Assembly (NCBI RefSeq): GCF_003268025.1
Contig: NZ_QLUW01000001.1
Coordinates: 558,001 to 622,000, forward strand
Direction: 5' to 3'
Length of the DNA: 64,000 nucleotides
Source: Paenibacillus montanisoli
GTDB lineage: Bacteria > Bacillota > Bacilli > Paenibacillales > Paenibacillaceae
Shown: one piece after another, positions 18,405 through 27,376 of the stretch
Layout: every line of letters begins with the position of its first letter
Numbering within the stretch: the first letter of the stretch is position 1
Program-made: the position numbers and the translations under genes
Notes under the pieces: generated by a model
Seen by the model: the letters and a program-made list of their open reading frames with translations, nothing else
Told to the model about the DNA's origin: nothing
The model's database searches: none

Positions 18405-21400
18405 ATGGCGAAGAGCAGCAAAGGAAAAGGCCCCAAAGGGCGCAAGCCGTTGTTTTATGTGGATAATCCAAACGCGTCGGAGTTGAAATGGCTCGAGGAG
18501 TTGAAGAAGAAAAAGCCGACTGCATCGAAGAATGAGGAGAAGCAGGTTCAAGTCAATGCAGCAGCTCCGGTACTGGAAGCTTCAGCAACACAGGAGCCAA
18601 AGCAAGAGCAGGCGCCAGTGAAGCTGCCGGAGACGCAGTTGAAGCCGCAGCAAGCGGAGGAAACTTCAGCCGCTGAAGCTGCAAAACCTGCTGAACCTCA
18701 ACAAGAACCGAAGCAGGAGCTGATCGTGGCAGACTCTGAAGAGCCGGCCGCACTTATTCCACAATCACAGACGGATGAACAATTGAAGGCATTGGCAGAA
18801 GAAGTCGAGCGTCAGAAACGCGAGAATGAAGAGGCGGAAAGGCTTCGTCTTGAAGAAGTGGAAGAAATGGAAGAGCTGTTGAAGCAGGAGTTGGAGCGCA
18901 AGGAAGCGATTCTATCAGAGAAGCGGATGCCGGAGTCTCCGCTGCCATTCATACACACGGATGACATCGCCGATAACGCGGTAACGTCGGAGAAGCTGGC
19001 CTTTGGCGCCGTAGATTCTTCGCGGATCAGGCAAAGTGCGGTTATTACGAACTCGATTGCCGATTTTGCCGTAGAAAGCATCAAAATTGCAAATGGCGCC
19101 ATCGTTGCGTCGAAAATCGCATCGGAGTCCATTACGAGCGACCATCTGACGAAGAACGCGATTTCCGGTCAAAAAATCCGCGACCGTTCCATTACCGGCG
19201 AGAAGCTGCGCGACAACAGCATCACGTCGGAGAAGCTGGCCGATCGGACGATCAGCGCCGACAAGCTTGCTGAAGGATCGATTGAGGCGAAGCATCTGAA
19301 GCCGCTCATTATTACGGCCGATCTGCTCGAGGACCAAACGATCACATCCGGTAAAATCAAAAGCGCGGCGATCCGTACGGAGAACATCGCCAACGAAGCG
19401 ATTTCGACCTCCAAGCTTGCGGAAGGTTCGATTACCCGTTCCAAGCTGCGTGACGGATCGATCACCGGTGAAAAAATCAGCATCGGCGCCATCGATTCCA
19501 CGCATTTGCAGCCTGGCCTGCTGCTTGCGGAGCACGTAGCTCCGGGCGTTTTGCAGGGAAAGCACATCGCTCCAAGCGAAATAACGGCAAGCCATCTGGC
19601 CGAAGGCGCCGTCGGCACTAGGGAGCTGCAGCCTGGCTCCGTGAAGTCCGAAACGATCGCGCAAGGAGCGGTCAGCTCGAAGGAGCTTCAGGAAGGGGCC
19701 GTGAAGTCTCAGCATGTCGCACATGGCGAGATCGGCACCGAGCACGTGAAGGATTACGCGGTAACGTCACCGAAAATCGCCGACTTGTCGATTTCGACCA
19801 TTAAGCTGGTTGATCATGCGGTGACGTCATCCAAGATTGCTGACCAAAGCATCACCTCTAGCAAGATTACCGACGATGCGGTGCAAAGCAAGCACATTAG
19901 CCGGCTTAGCGTTGGCGGCAACAAAATCGTATCCGACACCATCGAAGAGCGCCACTTGACCGAGAACTCAGTCGGCTCCAAGCAGCTCATCGATCGCAGC
20001 GTGCAGACGTCCCATTTGGCTGCCGGTGCGGTAACGGGCGATAAGCTTGCGGCGCAATCGGTGCAGCAGATTCATATCAGCGCCGCTGCCGTAGGCCAAT
20101 CGCAGCTGGCGGATGACTCGGTCAGCGAGCAAAAGCTGATTGACGGCAGCGTCACCAGCCTTAAACTCGGTGAGCAAGCTGTTCAAACGAAGCATCTGGC
20201 AGATGAAGCGATCACGTTTGACAAGATTGCTCCGGAAGCCATTCGCGCCTTCCACTTGGCGCCTGGCATAGTAACGGAAGAGGCGCTTTCGACGGAATCC
20301 GTCACCTCGCAGCATCTGCAGGCGGGGCTGATCGAGGCCTATCATCTGAGCGAAGGCTCGGTTGAAACCAGCGCGCTTCAAGACGGCGCAGTGAAGTCCA
20401 TCAAGCTGGCAAGCGGCTCCGTAGCGGAGAGGCATCTAGCAGCAGGGGCAATTCACTCCCATCATCTGGCGGACCATGTCGTCAACTCGCTCAAGCTTTC
20501 GCCGGAAAGCGTTTCGACCGATAAGCTGACCGATTGCGCAGTCACATCGAGCAAGCTGGCCGACAACAGCGTGACGACGGCTAAGCTTGCGAACGCCTCG
20601 GTAACGGGCGACCAGCTGGTTGCCGGCACGGTTACGCGGAAGCATTTGGCGAAAGGCGCGATCGGACCGGAACATCTGGCTACGGGGATTATCGGCGAGC
20701 GTCATCTTGCACCTGGCATCGTCGGCAACGAATCGCTGAGCCAAGGCGCCGTGACGGGAGATAAGCTGGCTCCGGGTTCCGTAACCGGCGTCCACCTCGG
20801 CACCGAATCGATCGGCAGCCAGCATTTGGCTGAACAATCCGTATATGGCGTGCACCTTGCGACGGACAGCGTCCGAGACATCCATATCGGCAAAGACGCC
20901 ATTACGGCATCGAAGCTGGCGGACGGCAGCGTAGCAAGCTATCATTTGCAAAATGAAGCGGTCAGTTCCCGCGCAATCGGCCCTTCCGCGGTTCAAAGCC
21001 AGCATGTGGCGCCGTCATCAATCGATTCCAATCACCTTACGGAATCGTCCGTGGGCAGCAACCATCTGAAAGTAGACAGCGTTCTGCAGATCCATATGTC
21101 GGAGGACTCGGTCGGTACCGCGCAGCTGTGCGATGATTCTGTAACCGACTCGAAGCTGGCGGCGCTGTCCGTCCATGGCGATCACATTCAGCTGGAGACG
21201 ATTGCGGGCAAGCACGTGAAAGCGGAAGCGATCCAAGGCTACCATATCCGGAAGGGATCGATCTCGCAGGCGCACCTGGCATCGGAGTTCTATACGTTTG
21301 AGAAAGCGCCGGACGGCATTATCCATGGCAGCAAAATCAAACGCGGCACGCTTAGCGGCGATACGCTGAGCGACGGCGCGGTCGGCGGAGCGAAGCTGGC

Positions 21401-24400
21401 GAGCGGAGGCGTAGGCTCGGAAGCGATCGGTTCTGCAGCCGTAGGCGAGGGCCATTTGCAGCCTGGCGCGGTAACGCTTAGCAAAATTGCTCCGAAATCG
21501 GTCGCAAGCACGCACTTGATCGCAGGCGCAGTTGGCAGCGAGGCGTTGAGCGATGGCGCAGTGATCAATGCGAAGCTGGCAAACGGAGCGGTCGGCTCGG
21601 AGGCGCTGAGCGACGGAGCAGTCGTGAGCGCGAAGCTGGCCAGCGGAGCGGTTGGAGCGGATGCGCTCGGCGATGGCGCGGTGATCAGCGCGAAGCTGGC
21701 GAAAGGAGCGGTCGGCTCGAAAGCGATCGGCGATGGCGCCGTAATCAGCTCCAAGCTGGCAAACGGAGCGGTTGGATCGGAAGCGCTGAGCGACGGATCG
21801 GTCGTAAGCGCGAAGCTGGCGAACGGAGCCGTTGGGCAGAAGGCGCTTGGCGACGGCGCAGTCGTGAGCACGAAGCTGGCGAGCGGAGCGGTCGGTGTGG
21901 ATGCGCTGTGCGACGGTGCGGTTGTAAGCTCGAAAATGGCGAATGGCGCCGTAAGCACGCAAGCATTGGGCGACGGAGCGGTAACGGGAGCGAAGCTGGC
22001 CCATGGCGCTGTCGGCACGAAAGCGCTCGGTGATGGAGTAGTAACGGCTGCGAAGCTGAAAGCTGGAGCAGTCGGCACGGCAGCCCTTAGCGAACAAGCG
22101 GTGACCGGAGAGAAGCTGGCAACCGGCGCGGTCGGCACGGATGCTCTGAGCGACAGAGCGGTAACAGGCTCGAAGCTGGGAGAAGGAGCAGTCGGCACGG
22201 AGGCGCTGAGCGATGAAGCAGTGACCGGAGTGAAGCTGGCTCCTGGAGCAGTCGGCACGGAGGCGCTGAGCGACAAAGCGGTGACCGGTTCGAAGCTTGG
22301 AGCAGGCGCAGTCGGAACAGCAGCGCTGAGCGACGGCGCGGTAACGGGCTCGAAGCTGGGTGCGGGCGCGGTCGGCACGGAAGCATTAAGCGACGGCGCG
22401 GTAACGAGCTCGAAACTGGGATTTGGCGCGGTCGGCACGGAAGCGCTGAGTGACGGCTCGGTAACCGGCAAGAAACTGGGACTTGGCGCAGTCGGCACGG
22501 ATGCGCTGGTTGACGGTTCAGTAACGGGCACTAAGCTGGGAGAAAGCGCGGTTGGCACGGAAGCGCTGAGGGACGGAGCCGTAACAGGCTCGAAGCTAAG
22601 TGGTGACGCGGTCGGCACGGAAGCACTGTGCGACGGCGCGGTGACCGGAGCGAAGCTGGGAGTCGGCGCAGTCGGCACGGAAGCGTTGAGCGACAGAGCG
22701 GTAACGGGTTCGAAGCTGGGACTTGGCGCGGTTGGCACGGATGCACTGGGCAAAGGAGCGGTAACGGGCGTAAAGCTGGGACTTGGCGCAGTGGGCACGG
22801 AAGCGCTGAGCGACAGAGCTGTAACGGGAGCAAAGCTGGGACTCGGTGCGGTTGGCACGGATGCACTGAGCAACGGCTCGGTAACGGGAGCGAAGCTGGG
22901 ACTCGGCGCAGTCGGCACGGAAGCGCTGAGCGATGGCTCGGTAACGGGCTCAAAGCTGGCTGCCGGTGCAGTAGGCGTGGAAGCGCTTGGCGATGGTGCG
23001 GTAACTAGCAAGAAGCTGGGACTTGGCGCAGTCGGCACGGATACGCTCACTGACGGAGCGGTAACGGGTGTGAAGCTGGGACTTAGCGCGGTCGGTACCG
23101 AAGCGCTTCGCGACGGAGCCGTAAGCAGCACGAAGCTGGCGCTCGGCGCGGTCGGCACGGATGCACTTCGCGACGGAGCGGTAAGCGGCTCGAAGCTGGC
23201 ACTCAGTGCCGTGAGCACGGAAGTGATCGGCGACGGAGCCGTAACAGGAGCGAAGCTTGGTCTTGGAGCCGTTGGTACGGAAGCACTCAGCGATGGCTCG
23301 GTAACAGGAGCGAAGCTGGGTCTTGGATCCGTGGGCTCGGAAGCGCTCAGCGATGGCTCGGTAACGGGAGCGAAGCTTGGTCCTGGATCCGTGGGCACAG
23401 AAGCGCTCAGCGATGGCTCGGTAACGGGAGCGAAGCTGGGACTTGGAGCCGTGGGCACGGAAGCGCTCAGCGATGGCTCGGTAACGGGAGCGAAGCTGGG
23501 ACTTGGAGCAGTGGGCACGGAAGCGCTCAGCGATGGCTCGGTAACGGGAGCGAAGCTTGGTCTTGGAGCCGTGGGCACGGAAGCGCTAAGTGACGGCTCG
23601 GTAACGGGAGCGAAGCTGGGACTCGGAGCCGTGGGCACGGAAGCGCTCAGCGACGGCTCTGTAACAGGAGCGAAGCTGGGACTTGGAGCCGTGGGCACGG
23701 AAGCGCTCAGCGACGGCTCGGTAACGGGAGCGAAGCTGGGACTCGGTGCCGTGGGTACTGAAGCGCTCAGCGACGGAGCGGTAACAGGAGCGAAGCTGGG
23801 TCTTGGAGCCGTGGGCACGGAAGCGCTCAGCGATGGCTCGGTAACAGAAGCGAAGCTGGGACTTGGAGCCGTGGGCACGGAAGCGCTCAGCGACGGCTCG
23901 GTAACGGAAGCGAAGCTGGGACTCGGTGCCGTGGGCACGGAAGCACTCAGCGATGGCTCGGTAACAGGAGCGAAGCTGGGACTTGGAGCCGTAGGCACGG
24001 AAGCGCTCGGCGACGGCTCGGTAACAGAAGCGAAGCTGGGACTCGGTTCAGTGGGCACGAAAGCGCTCAGCGAGGGTGCGGTAACCGGCACGAAGCTCGC
24101 GATCGGCGCTGTCGGCGAGAACCAGCTGCAATCCGGGGCGGTAACGCTCAGCAAAATCGCACCGCGCTCTATCACGACTGCCCATCTCATTCCTGGCTCG
24201 ATCGAGAGTGACTCACTGAGCAACAGTTCGGTGACGAAGGAGAAGCTGGCGGTTGGCTCAGTCGGCACAGAGTCGCTTGCAGACGGCTCGGTAACGGCCG
24301 AGAAGCTGGCGCCAGGCCTGCTCTCAGCAGCAGCAGCCCAGCCAGTTTTTGCGGACGGATGCATCGGCGAAGGCCTTTTGGCCGAAGGCGCAGTGACATC

Positions 24401-25040
24401 GACGAAGCTCGTCGACGGCGCGGTAACGACTGAGAAGCTCGTCGATAGCTCGGTATCGACCGATAAGCTCTGCGACGGCTCGATAACGACAGATAAGCTC
24501 TGCGACGGCGCGGTAACGACCGAAAAGCTCGTCGATAGCTCGGTAACGACCGATAAGCTCGGCGACGGCTCGGTAACGACCGATAAGCTCGGCGATAGCT
24601 CAGTAACGTCCGGCAAGCTGGAAGACGGCTCTGTCACCGGCGCTAAGATCGCTCTCGGCAGCATTACGGCGGCACACATCGCGCCGGATGCCTTCCCGGC
24701 AGCTGCCGTTAAGGAAACGACTGTACAGGATGGCAGCATTAGCTGCGAGAAGCTGAATTTCACGCCGGTCACGACGGTTAAGCGTCAAGCCGCTGTCGTA
24801 CAGCAGTTCGGGCTTGCGCCGTATAACTTCCAAGGCCAAGGCGAACAGCTGGACATCACGATCGGCTTCGATCAGCCTTTCAGCAACAACTCTTATGTGT
24901 TCGTGGCGACGACGGATTGTCCTTCCTGCTACGCTGTCATCAAATTGAAAACAGCCGCTTCTATCCAACTGACGATCGTACGCACGCGCATCAGCCCTGA
25001 ACCGATCGGCCTAGTAAACTGGATCGGAATCGGAATATAA
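18405..25040 (+). CDS. Giant decapeptide-repeat protein with WIAG-type tail
   Basis: A 2,211-residue protein without signal peptide or membrane segment. ATG 18405 follows AAGGAGAGG; the earlier ATG at 18357 does not. Residues 1-30 are lysine-rich (KGKGPKGRKP); ~35-130 are low-complexity (Q, E, A, P); ~130-180 form a charged coiled coil (EEVERQKRENEEAERLRLEE). From ~183 to ~2105 it consists of roughly 190 ten-residue units of the form A/S-I/V-T-S-x-K-L-A-D-G; in the second half these pair into 20-residue repeats (AVGTEALSDGSVTGAKLGLG). The last ~100 residues are globular and end in VNWIGIGI, a WIAG-like tail known from Paenibacillus proteins. Similar KLADGAVT-type repeats occur in fibrous tail-fibre proteins. 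With its sigma-K-like promoter I infer a fibrous spore-surface protein; this is not proven. Confidence 0.8.
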   Translation: MAKSSKGKGPKGRKPLFYVDNPNASELKWLEELKKKKPTASKNEEKQVQVNAAAPVLEASATQEPKQEQAPVKLPETQLKPQQAEETSAAEAAKPAEPQQEPKQELIVADSEEPAALIPQSQTDEQLKALAEEVERQKRENEEAERLRLEEVEEMEELLKQELERKEAILSEKRMPESPLPFIHTDDIADNAVTSEKLAFGAVDSSRIRQSAVITNSIADFAVESIKIANGAIVASKIASESITSDHLTKNAISGQKIRDRSITGEKLRDNSITSEKLADRTISADKLAEGSIEAKHLKPLIITADLLEDQTITSGKIKSAAIRTENIANEAISTSKLAEGSITRSKLRDGSITGEKISIGAIDSTHLQPGLLLAEHVAPGVLQGKHIAPSEITASHLAEGAVGTRELQPGSVKSETIAQGAVSSKELQEGAVKSQHVAHGEIGTEHVKDYAVTSPKIADLSISTIKLVDHAVTSSKIADQSITSSKITDDAVQSKHISRLSVGGNKIVSDTIEERHLTENSVGSKQLIDRSVQTSHLAAGAVTGDKLAAQSVQQIHISAAAVGQSQLADDSVSEQKLIDGSVTSLKLGEQAVQTKHLADEAITFDKIAPEAIRAFHLAPGIVTEEALSTESVTSQHLQAGLIEAYHLSEGSVETSALQDGAVKSIKLASGSVAERHLAAGAIHSHHLADHVVNSLKLSPESVSTDKLTDCAVTSSKLADNSVTTAKLANASVTGDQLVAGTVTRKHLAKGAIGPEHLATGIIGERHLAPGIVGNESLSQGAVTGDKLAPGSVTGVHLGTESIGSQHLAEQSVYGVHLATDSVRDIHIGKDAITASKLADGSVASYHLQNEAVSSRAIGPSAVQSQHVAPSSIDSNHLTESSVGSNHLKVDSVLQIHMSEDSVGTAQLCDDSVTDSKLAALSVHGDHIQLETIAGKHVKAEAIQGYHIRKGSISQAHLASEFYTFEKAPDGIIHGSKIKRGTLSGDTLSDGAVGGAKLASGGVGSEAIGSAAVGEGHLQPGAVTLSKIAPKSVASTHLIAGAVGSEALSDGAVINAKLANGAVGSEALSDGAVVSAKLASGAVGADALGDGAVISAKLAKGAVGSKAIGDGAVISSKLANGAVGSEALSDGSVVSAKLANGAVGQKALGDGAVVSTKLASGAVGVDALCDGAVVSSKMANGAVSTQALGDGAVTGAKLAHGAVGTKALGDGVVTAAKLKAGAVGTAALSEQAVTGEKLATGAVGTDALSDRAVTGSKLGEGAVGTEALSDEAVTGVKLAPGAVGTEALSDKAVTGSKLGAGAVGTAALSDGAVTGSKLGAGAVGTEALSDGAVTSSKLGFGAVGTEALSDGSVTGKKLGLGAVGTDALVDGSVTGTKLGESAVGTEALRDGAVTGSKLSGDAVGTEALCDGAVTGAKLGVGAVGTEALSDRAVTGSKLGLGAVGTDALGKGAVTGVKLGLGAVGTEALSDRAVTGAKLGLGAVGTDALSNGSVTGAKLGLGAVGTEALSDGSVTGSKLAAGAVGVEALGDGAVTSKKLGLGAVGTDTLTDGAVTGVKLGLSAVGTEALRDGAVSSTKLALGAVGTDALRDGAVSGSKLALSAVSTEVIGDGAVTGAKLGLGAVGTEALSDGSVTGAKLGLGSVGSEALSDGSVTGAKLGPGSVGTEALSDGSVTGAKLGLGAVGTEALSDGSVTGAKLGLGAVGTEALSDGSVTGAKLGLGAVGTEALSDGSVTGAKLGLGAVGTEALSDGSVTGAKLGLGAVGTEALSDGSVTGAKLGLGAVGTEALSDGAVTGAKLGLGAVGTEALSDGSVTEAKLGLGAVGTEALSDGSVTEAKLGLGAVGTEALSDGSVTGAKLGLGAVGTEALGDGSVTEAKLGLGSVGTKALSEGAVTGTKLAIGAVGENQLQSGAVTLSKIAPRSITTAHLIPGSIESDSLSNSSVTKEKLAVGSVGTESLADGSVTAEKLAPGLLSAAAAQPVFADGCIGEGLLAEGAVTSTKLVDGAVTTEKLVDSSVSTDKLCDGSITTDKLCDGAVTTEKLVDSSVTTDKLGDGSVTTDKLGDSSVTSGKLEDGSVTGAKIALGSITAAHIAPDAFPAAAVKETTVQDGSISCEKLNFTPVTTVKRQAAVVQQFGLAPYNFQGQGEQLDITIGFDQPFSNNSYVFVATTDCPSCYAVIKLKTAASIQLTIVRTRISPEPIGLVNWIGIGI
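21541..24080 (+). repeat. Exact-period 60-bp tandem repeat inside the giant repeat gene
   Basis: Each 60-base unit encodes 20 residues and carries a shared GTCGGCACGG-like segment at a fixed phase. About 42 units lie in this span. They are diverged on the left and nearly identical between 23281 and 24060 (13 units, mostly silent or single-base differences). The phase is kept without indels, so the reading frame is preserved. The pattern suggests expansion and homogenisation from the right part. Confidence 0.9.
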
Positions 25041-25052
25041 GATGGTTATCGG

Positions 25053-25086
25053 CCGGAGCCTCCGCGAGAGAGGCTCCGGTTTCTTT
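25053..25086 (+). terminator. Terminator after the giant repeat gene
   Basis: Perfect ten-base arms CCGGAGCCTC (25053-25062) and GAGGCTCCGG (25070-25079), then TTTCTTT. Confidence 0.85.
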
Positions 25087-25097
25087 ATGACGAATGG

Positions 25098-25150
25098 TTG
25101 ACAGCGCTAACATTCCTCGCGTACTATAATAAATACCTATCAGACAGGTA
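25098..25150 (+). promoter_or_regulatory. Promoter, cre site and operator of the GntR regulator gene
   Basis: TTGACA 25098-25103 with TACTAT 25122-25127 (18-base spacer). TGACAGCGCTAACA at 25099-25112 matches the CcpA cre consensus with one deviation and overlaps the -35. CCTATCAGACAGG at 25136-25148, within the near-palindrome TACCTATCAGACAGGTA, lies just after the -10; the same 13 bases recur before the binding-protein gene. Confidence 0.65.
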
Positions 25151-25178
25151 GCTAGGTGGAGAGGTGAGAAATGGAACG

Positions 25179-25856
25179 ATGAAAAAGATCCAGAAAATAT
25201 TGGTGCATGAGCAAGTGTCTCAGGAAATCCAAAACTACATCGAAGAGAAAGATTTATCCGAAGGCGAAAAGCTGCCGTCAGTTGAAGAAATGACGCAAAT
25301 GTTCGGCGTCGGACGCTCCTCGTTGAGAGAAGCGCTTCGTTACCTGGAAGCGATGGACATCATTCAAGTCCAAAACGGCAAAGGGATTTTCGTCAAGGAC
25401 GTCAATACGTTCCGCTTCACCGGCAAAGTCAAGATCGAACGGGAGCGCAATTTCCTGCTGTCGATTTTGGAGGTGCGCCGCGCATTAGAAGGACAAGCCG
25501 TTTCGCTGGCGGCCAAGCGGATCTCATCAAAGCAAATCAATGAAATTGAAGAATGTCTCGATGAATACCGCAAGCTGAAGGAAGCGAACAAAGACACCTC
25601 GCAGATCGATCTCGCTTTTCACCGGCACATCATTAAAGCGGCGAACAATCCGGTGCTGGAGACGGTATTGGACTCGATCTCGGGCTTGTACGAGAAATTC
25701 TTTAACGAACCGCTCGGCGACAAGCAGCTCTTTGATGAAACCTATCCTTACCACATGACGATGTTTCAAGGCATCGCGGCACATGACACTAAGGCCGCTA
25801 TGGATGAGTTTGACAAGATGATGGACTGCATCGAGGAGAAAATTAAAAGCGCGTAA
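25179..25856 (+). CDS. GntR-family (FadR/FCD type) transcriptional regulator
   Basis: About 225 residues: winged helix-turn-helix at ~5-70 (LPSVEEMTQMFGVGRSSLREALRYLEAMDII ... GKGIFV) and an all-helical FCD ligand domain at ~85-220 (LEVRRALEGQAVSLAAKR, DLAFHRHIIKAANNPVL, HMTMFQGIAAHD). FCD domains bind small carboxylates or sugar acids, often with a metal held by Asp and His residues as seen here (D...H...H). The start is uncertain between ATG 25179 and GTG 25164. It sits just before an ABC importer and shares an operator with it, so it is the likely local repressor. Confidence 0.88.
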   Translation: MKKIQKILVHEQVSQEIQNYIEEKDLSEGEKLPSVEEMTQMFGVGRSSLREALRYLEAMDIIQVQNGKGIFVKDVNTFRFTGKVKIERERNFLLSILEVRRALEGQAVSLAAKRISSKQINEIEECLDEYRKLKEANKDTSQIDLAFHRHIIKAANNPVLETVLDSISGLYEKFFNEPLGDKQLFDETYPYHMTMFQGIAAHDTKAAMDEFDKMMDCIEEKIKSA

Positions 25857-25876
25857 AAATGCCCGCTATTTTTTCC

Positions 25877-25922
25877 TTGACAATTCTAAAGCGCTTTCAA
25901 TATAATCAACCTATCAGACAGG
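25877..25922 (+). promoter_or_regulatory. Strong promoter with cre and GntR operator before the importer genes
   Basis: TTGACA 25877-25882, 18 bases, TATAAT 25901-25906. A cre-like palindrome CTAAAGCGCTTTCA lies in the spacer (25886-25899), placing the operon under CcpA. CCTATCAGACAGG at 25910-25922 covers the predicted start site and is identical to the copy at 25136-25148. Confidence 0.75.
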
Positions 25923-25974
25923 ATGACTGCATGACTGTATGATACATTCACACAATATAGGGGGATGAACATCC

Positions 25975-27312
25975 ATGGCAAGTCGCAAGAAACTCCTGGC
26001 AACACTTCTTACCGGAGCTGTGACAGTCGGTCTCATGGCAGGATGCGGCAACAACTCGAATGACAGCACGTCTAGCAACGCGAATGCAAACGCAGGTGCA
26101 AGTGATGAGAAGATCAAGCTGCGCATGATCGAAAGCTTGACAAGCCCGAACAGAACGAAATTGATCCAAACATCGATTGACAAGTTCGAGGCAGCTAATC
26201 CCAACATTGAGGTTGAGTTCATCTCCCCTCCATTTGACCAAGCAGACAACAAGATCAGAACGATGCTCGGCGCGAAGGAAGATATCGACATCCTTGAGGT
26301 TCGTGACCTGAACGTGGCTGAGATGGTAAACAACGGTTTTGTGGAACCGCTTAACCAATACGCAGATAAGTGGGCTGATTTCGGATCGGTGACAGCTGTA
26401 GCGAAATCCGTCGGTTCCGTAGGCGATAAAATCTACTTCATTCCGAACGGCCTGTACGAGAGACAGCTGTTCTACCGCGCAGACTGGTTCAAGGATCTTG
26501 GCCTGACGCCTCCGAAAACATGGGACGAGCTTTACGAAACAGCGAAGAAGCTGACCGATCCTGCGAAGAACCGTTTCGGCTTCTCCTTCCGCGGCGGCTC
26601 GGGTTCGACAGGTACGACGGACGCCATGATTCTGGCCTTTAACGGCGAGAACGTAAATCTCGAGGATTCGATGTTTACGAAAGACGGCGCATCGATCTAC
26701 TCCACGCCAGAAGGTAAAGCAGCAATGGAGCTGTATCTGAAGCTGTACAAAGACGCATCGCCACCGGACTCTATCAACTGGGGCTTTCAAGAGCAAGTGC
26801 AGGCGTTTACTTCCGGCGTAACGGGCATGCTGCTCCAAGATCCGGACGTTATCCAATCGTTGACGGAGAAAATGCAAGAAGGCACATGGGCGACAGCTCC
26901 TCTGCAAACAGGCCCGGGCGGCAAAGCGCTACTCGCAGCAGGCGGCGCAGGCTGGGGGATCGCGGCGAACTCCGAGCATAAAGAAGCAGCTTGGAAGCTG
27001 ATCGAATTCCTGTCCAGCCCGGCTGAGAATACGCAATTCTCGAAAGATTTCGGCCTTATTCCCGTACATGCAAGCGCGGCTGAAGACGAGTTCTTCAAAA
27101 CAGGTCCTTACAAAACATTGCTCGACATGTCCAACCAACCGGATACGTTCGTGAACTACAAGCCGGCGTTCCAATATCCGGGCAACGCGCAATGGGGCCA
27201 AGTCGCAATGGAATCCACGCAGGCGCTTCTGCTTGGCCAAACGAATCTCGACGATACGCTGAAGAAGTGGGACCAATACTGGGTTGATGAGAAAGCGAAA
27301 TTGAAAAAATAA
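25975..27312 (+). CDS. ABC transporter substrate-binding lipoprotein (carbohydrate type)
   Basis: A 445-residue extracellular binding protein. The signal peptide ends in the lipobox LMAGC, with Cys24 as the lipidation site, followed by a disordered N/S/A linker. The mature part is of the MalE-like cluster (KFEAANPNIEVEFI, LYERQLFYRADWFKDLGL, PPKTWDELYETAKKL, GVTGMLLQDPD, EAAWKLIEFLSSP). These proteins deliver sugars or related solutes to the permeases encoded next. A hairpin without a T-run follows, a common way to keep binding protein in excess over permeases. Confidence 0.92.
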   Translation: MASRKKLLATLLTGAVTVGLMAGCGNNSNDSTSSNANANAGASDEKIKLRMIESLTSPNRTKLIQTSIDKFEAANPNIEVEFISPPFDQADNKIRTMLGAKEDIDILEVRDLNVAEMVNNGFVEPLNQYADKWADFGSVTAVAKSVGSVGDKIYFIPNGLYERQLFYRADWFKDLGLTPPKTWDELYETAKKLTDPAKNRFGFSFRGGSGSTGTTDAMILAFNGENVNLEDSMFTKDGASIYSTPEGKAAMELYLKLYKDASPPDSINWGFQEQVQAFTSGVTGMLLQDPDVIQSLTEKMQEGTWATAPLQTGPGGKALLAAGGAGWGIAANSEHKEAAWKLIEFLSSPAENTQFSKDFGLIPVHASAAEDEFFKTGPYKTLLDMSNQPDTFVNYKPAFQYPGNAQWGQVAMESTQALLLGQTNLDDTLKKWDQYWVDEKAKLKK

Positions 27313-27325
27313 CGGCATGTTCAAG

Positions 27326-27346
27326 AGGGCGGCGGCAAGCCGCCCT
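27326..27346 (+). other. Intercistronic hairpin after the binding-protein gene
   Basis: AGGGCGGC (27326-27333) pairs with GCCGCCCT (27339-27346) around GGCAA, with no T-run. It probably stabilises the upstream message or partly stops transcription. Confidence 0.6.
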
Positions 27347-27376
27347 TACTAAATTCAAAGAGCAAGGCGGTGTCTT

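Noticed and set aside
21290-24772. A 1,160-codon open frame on the minus strand of the giant repeat gene
   Set aside because: It is a by-product of the 60-bp repeat: one frame free of stops in a unit is free in all. It has no ribosome binding site or plausible start and the predicted P/S/T/A-rich sequence is a mirror of the sense repeat.
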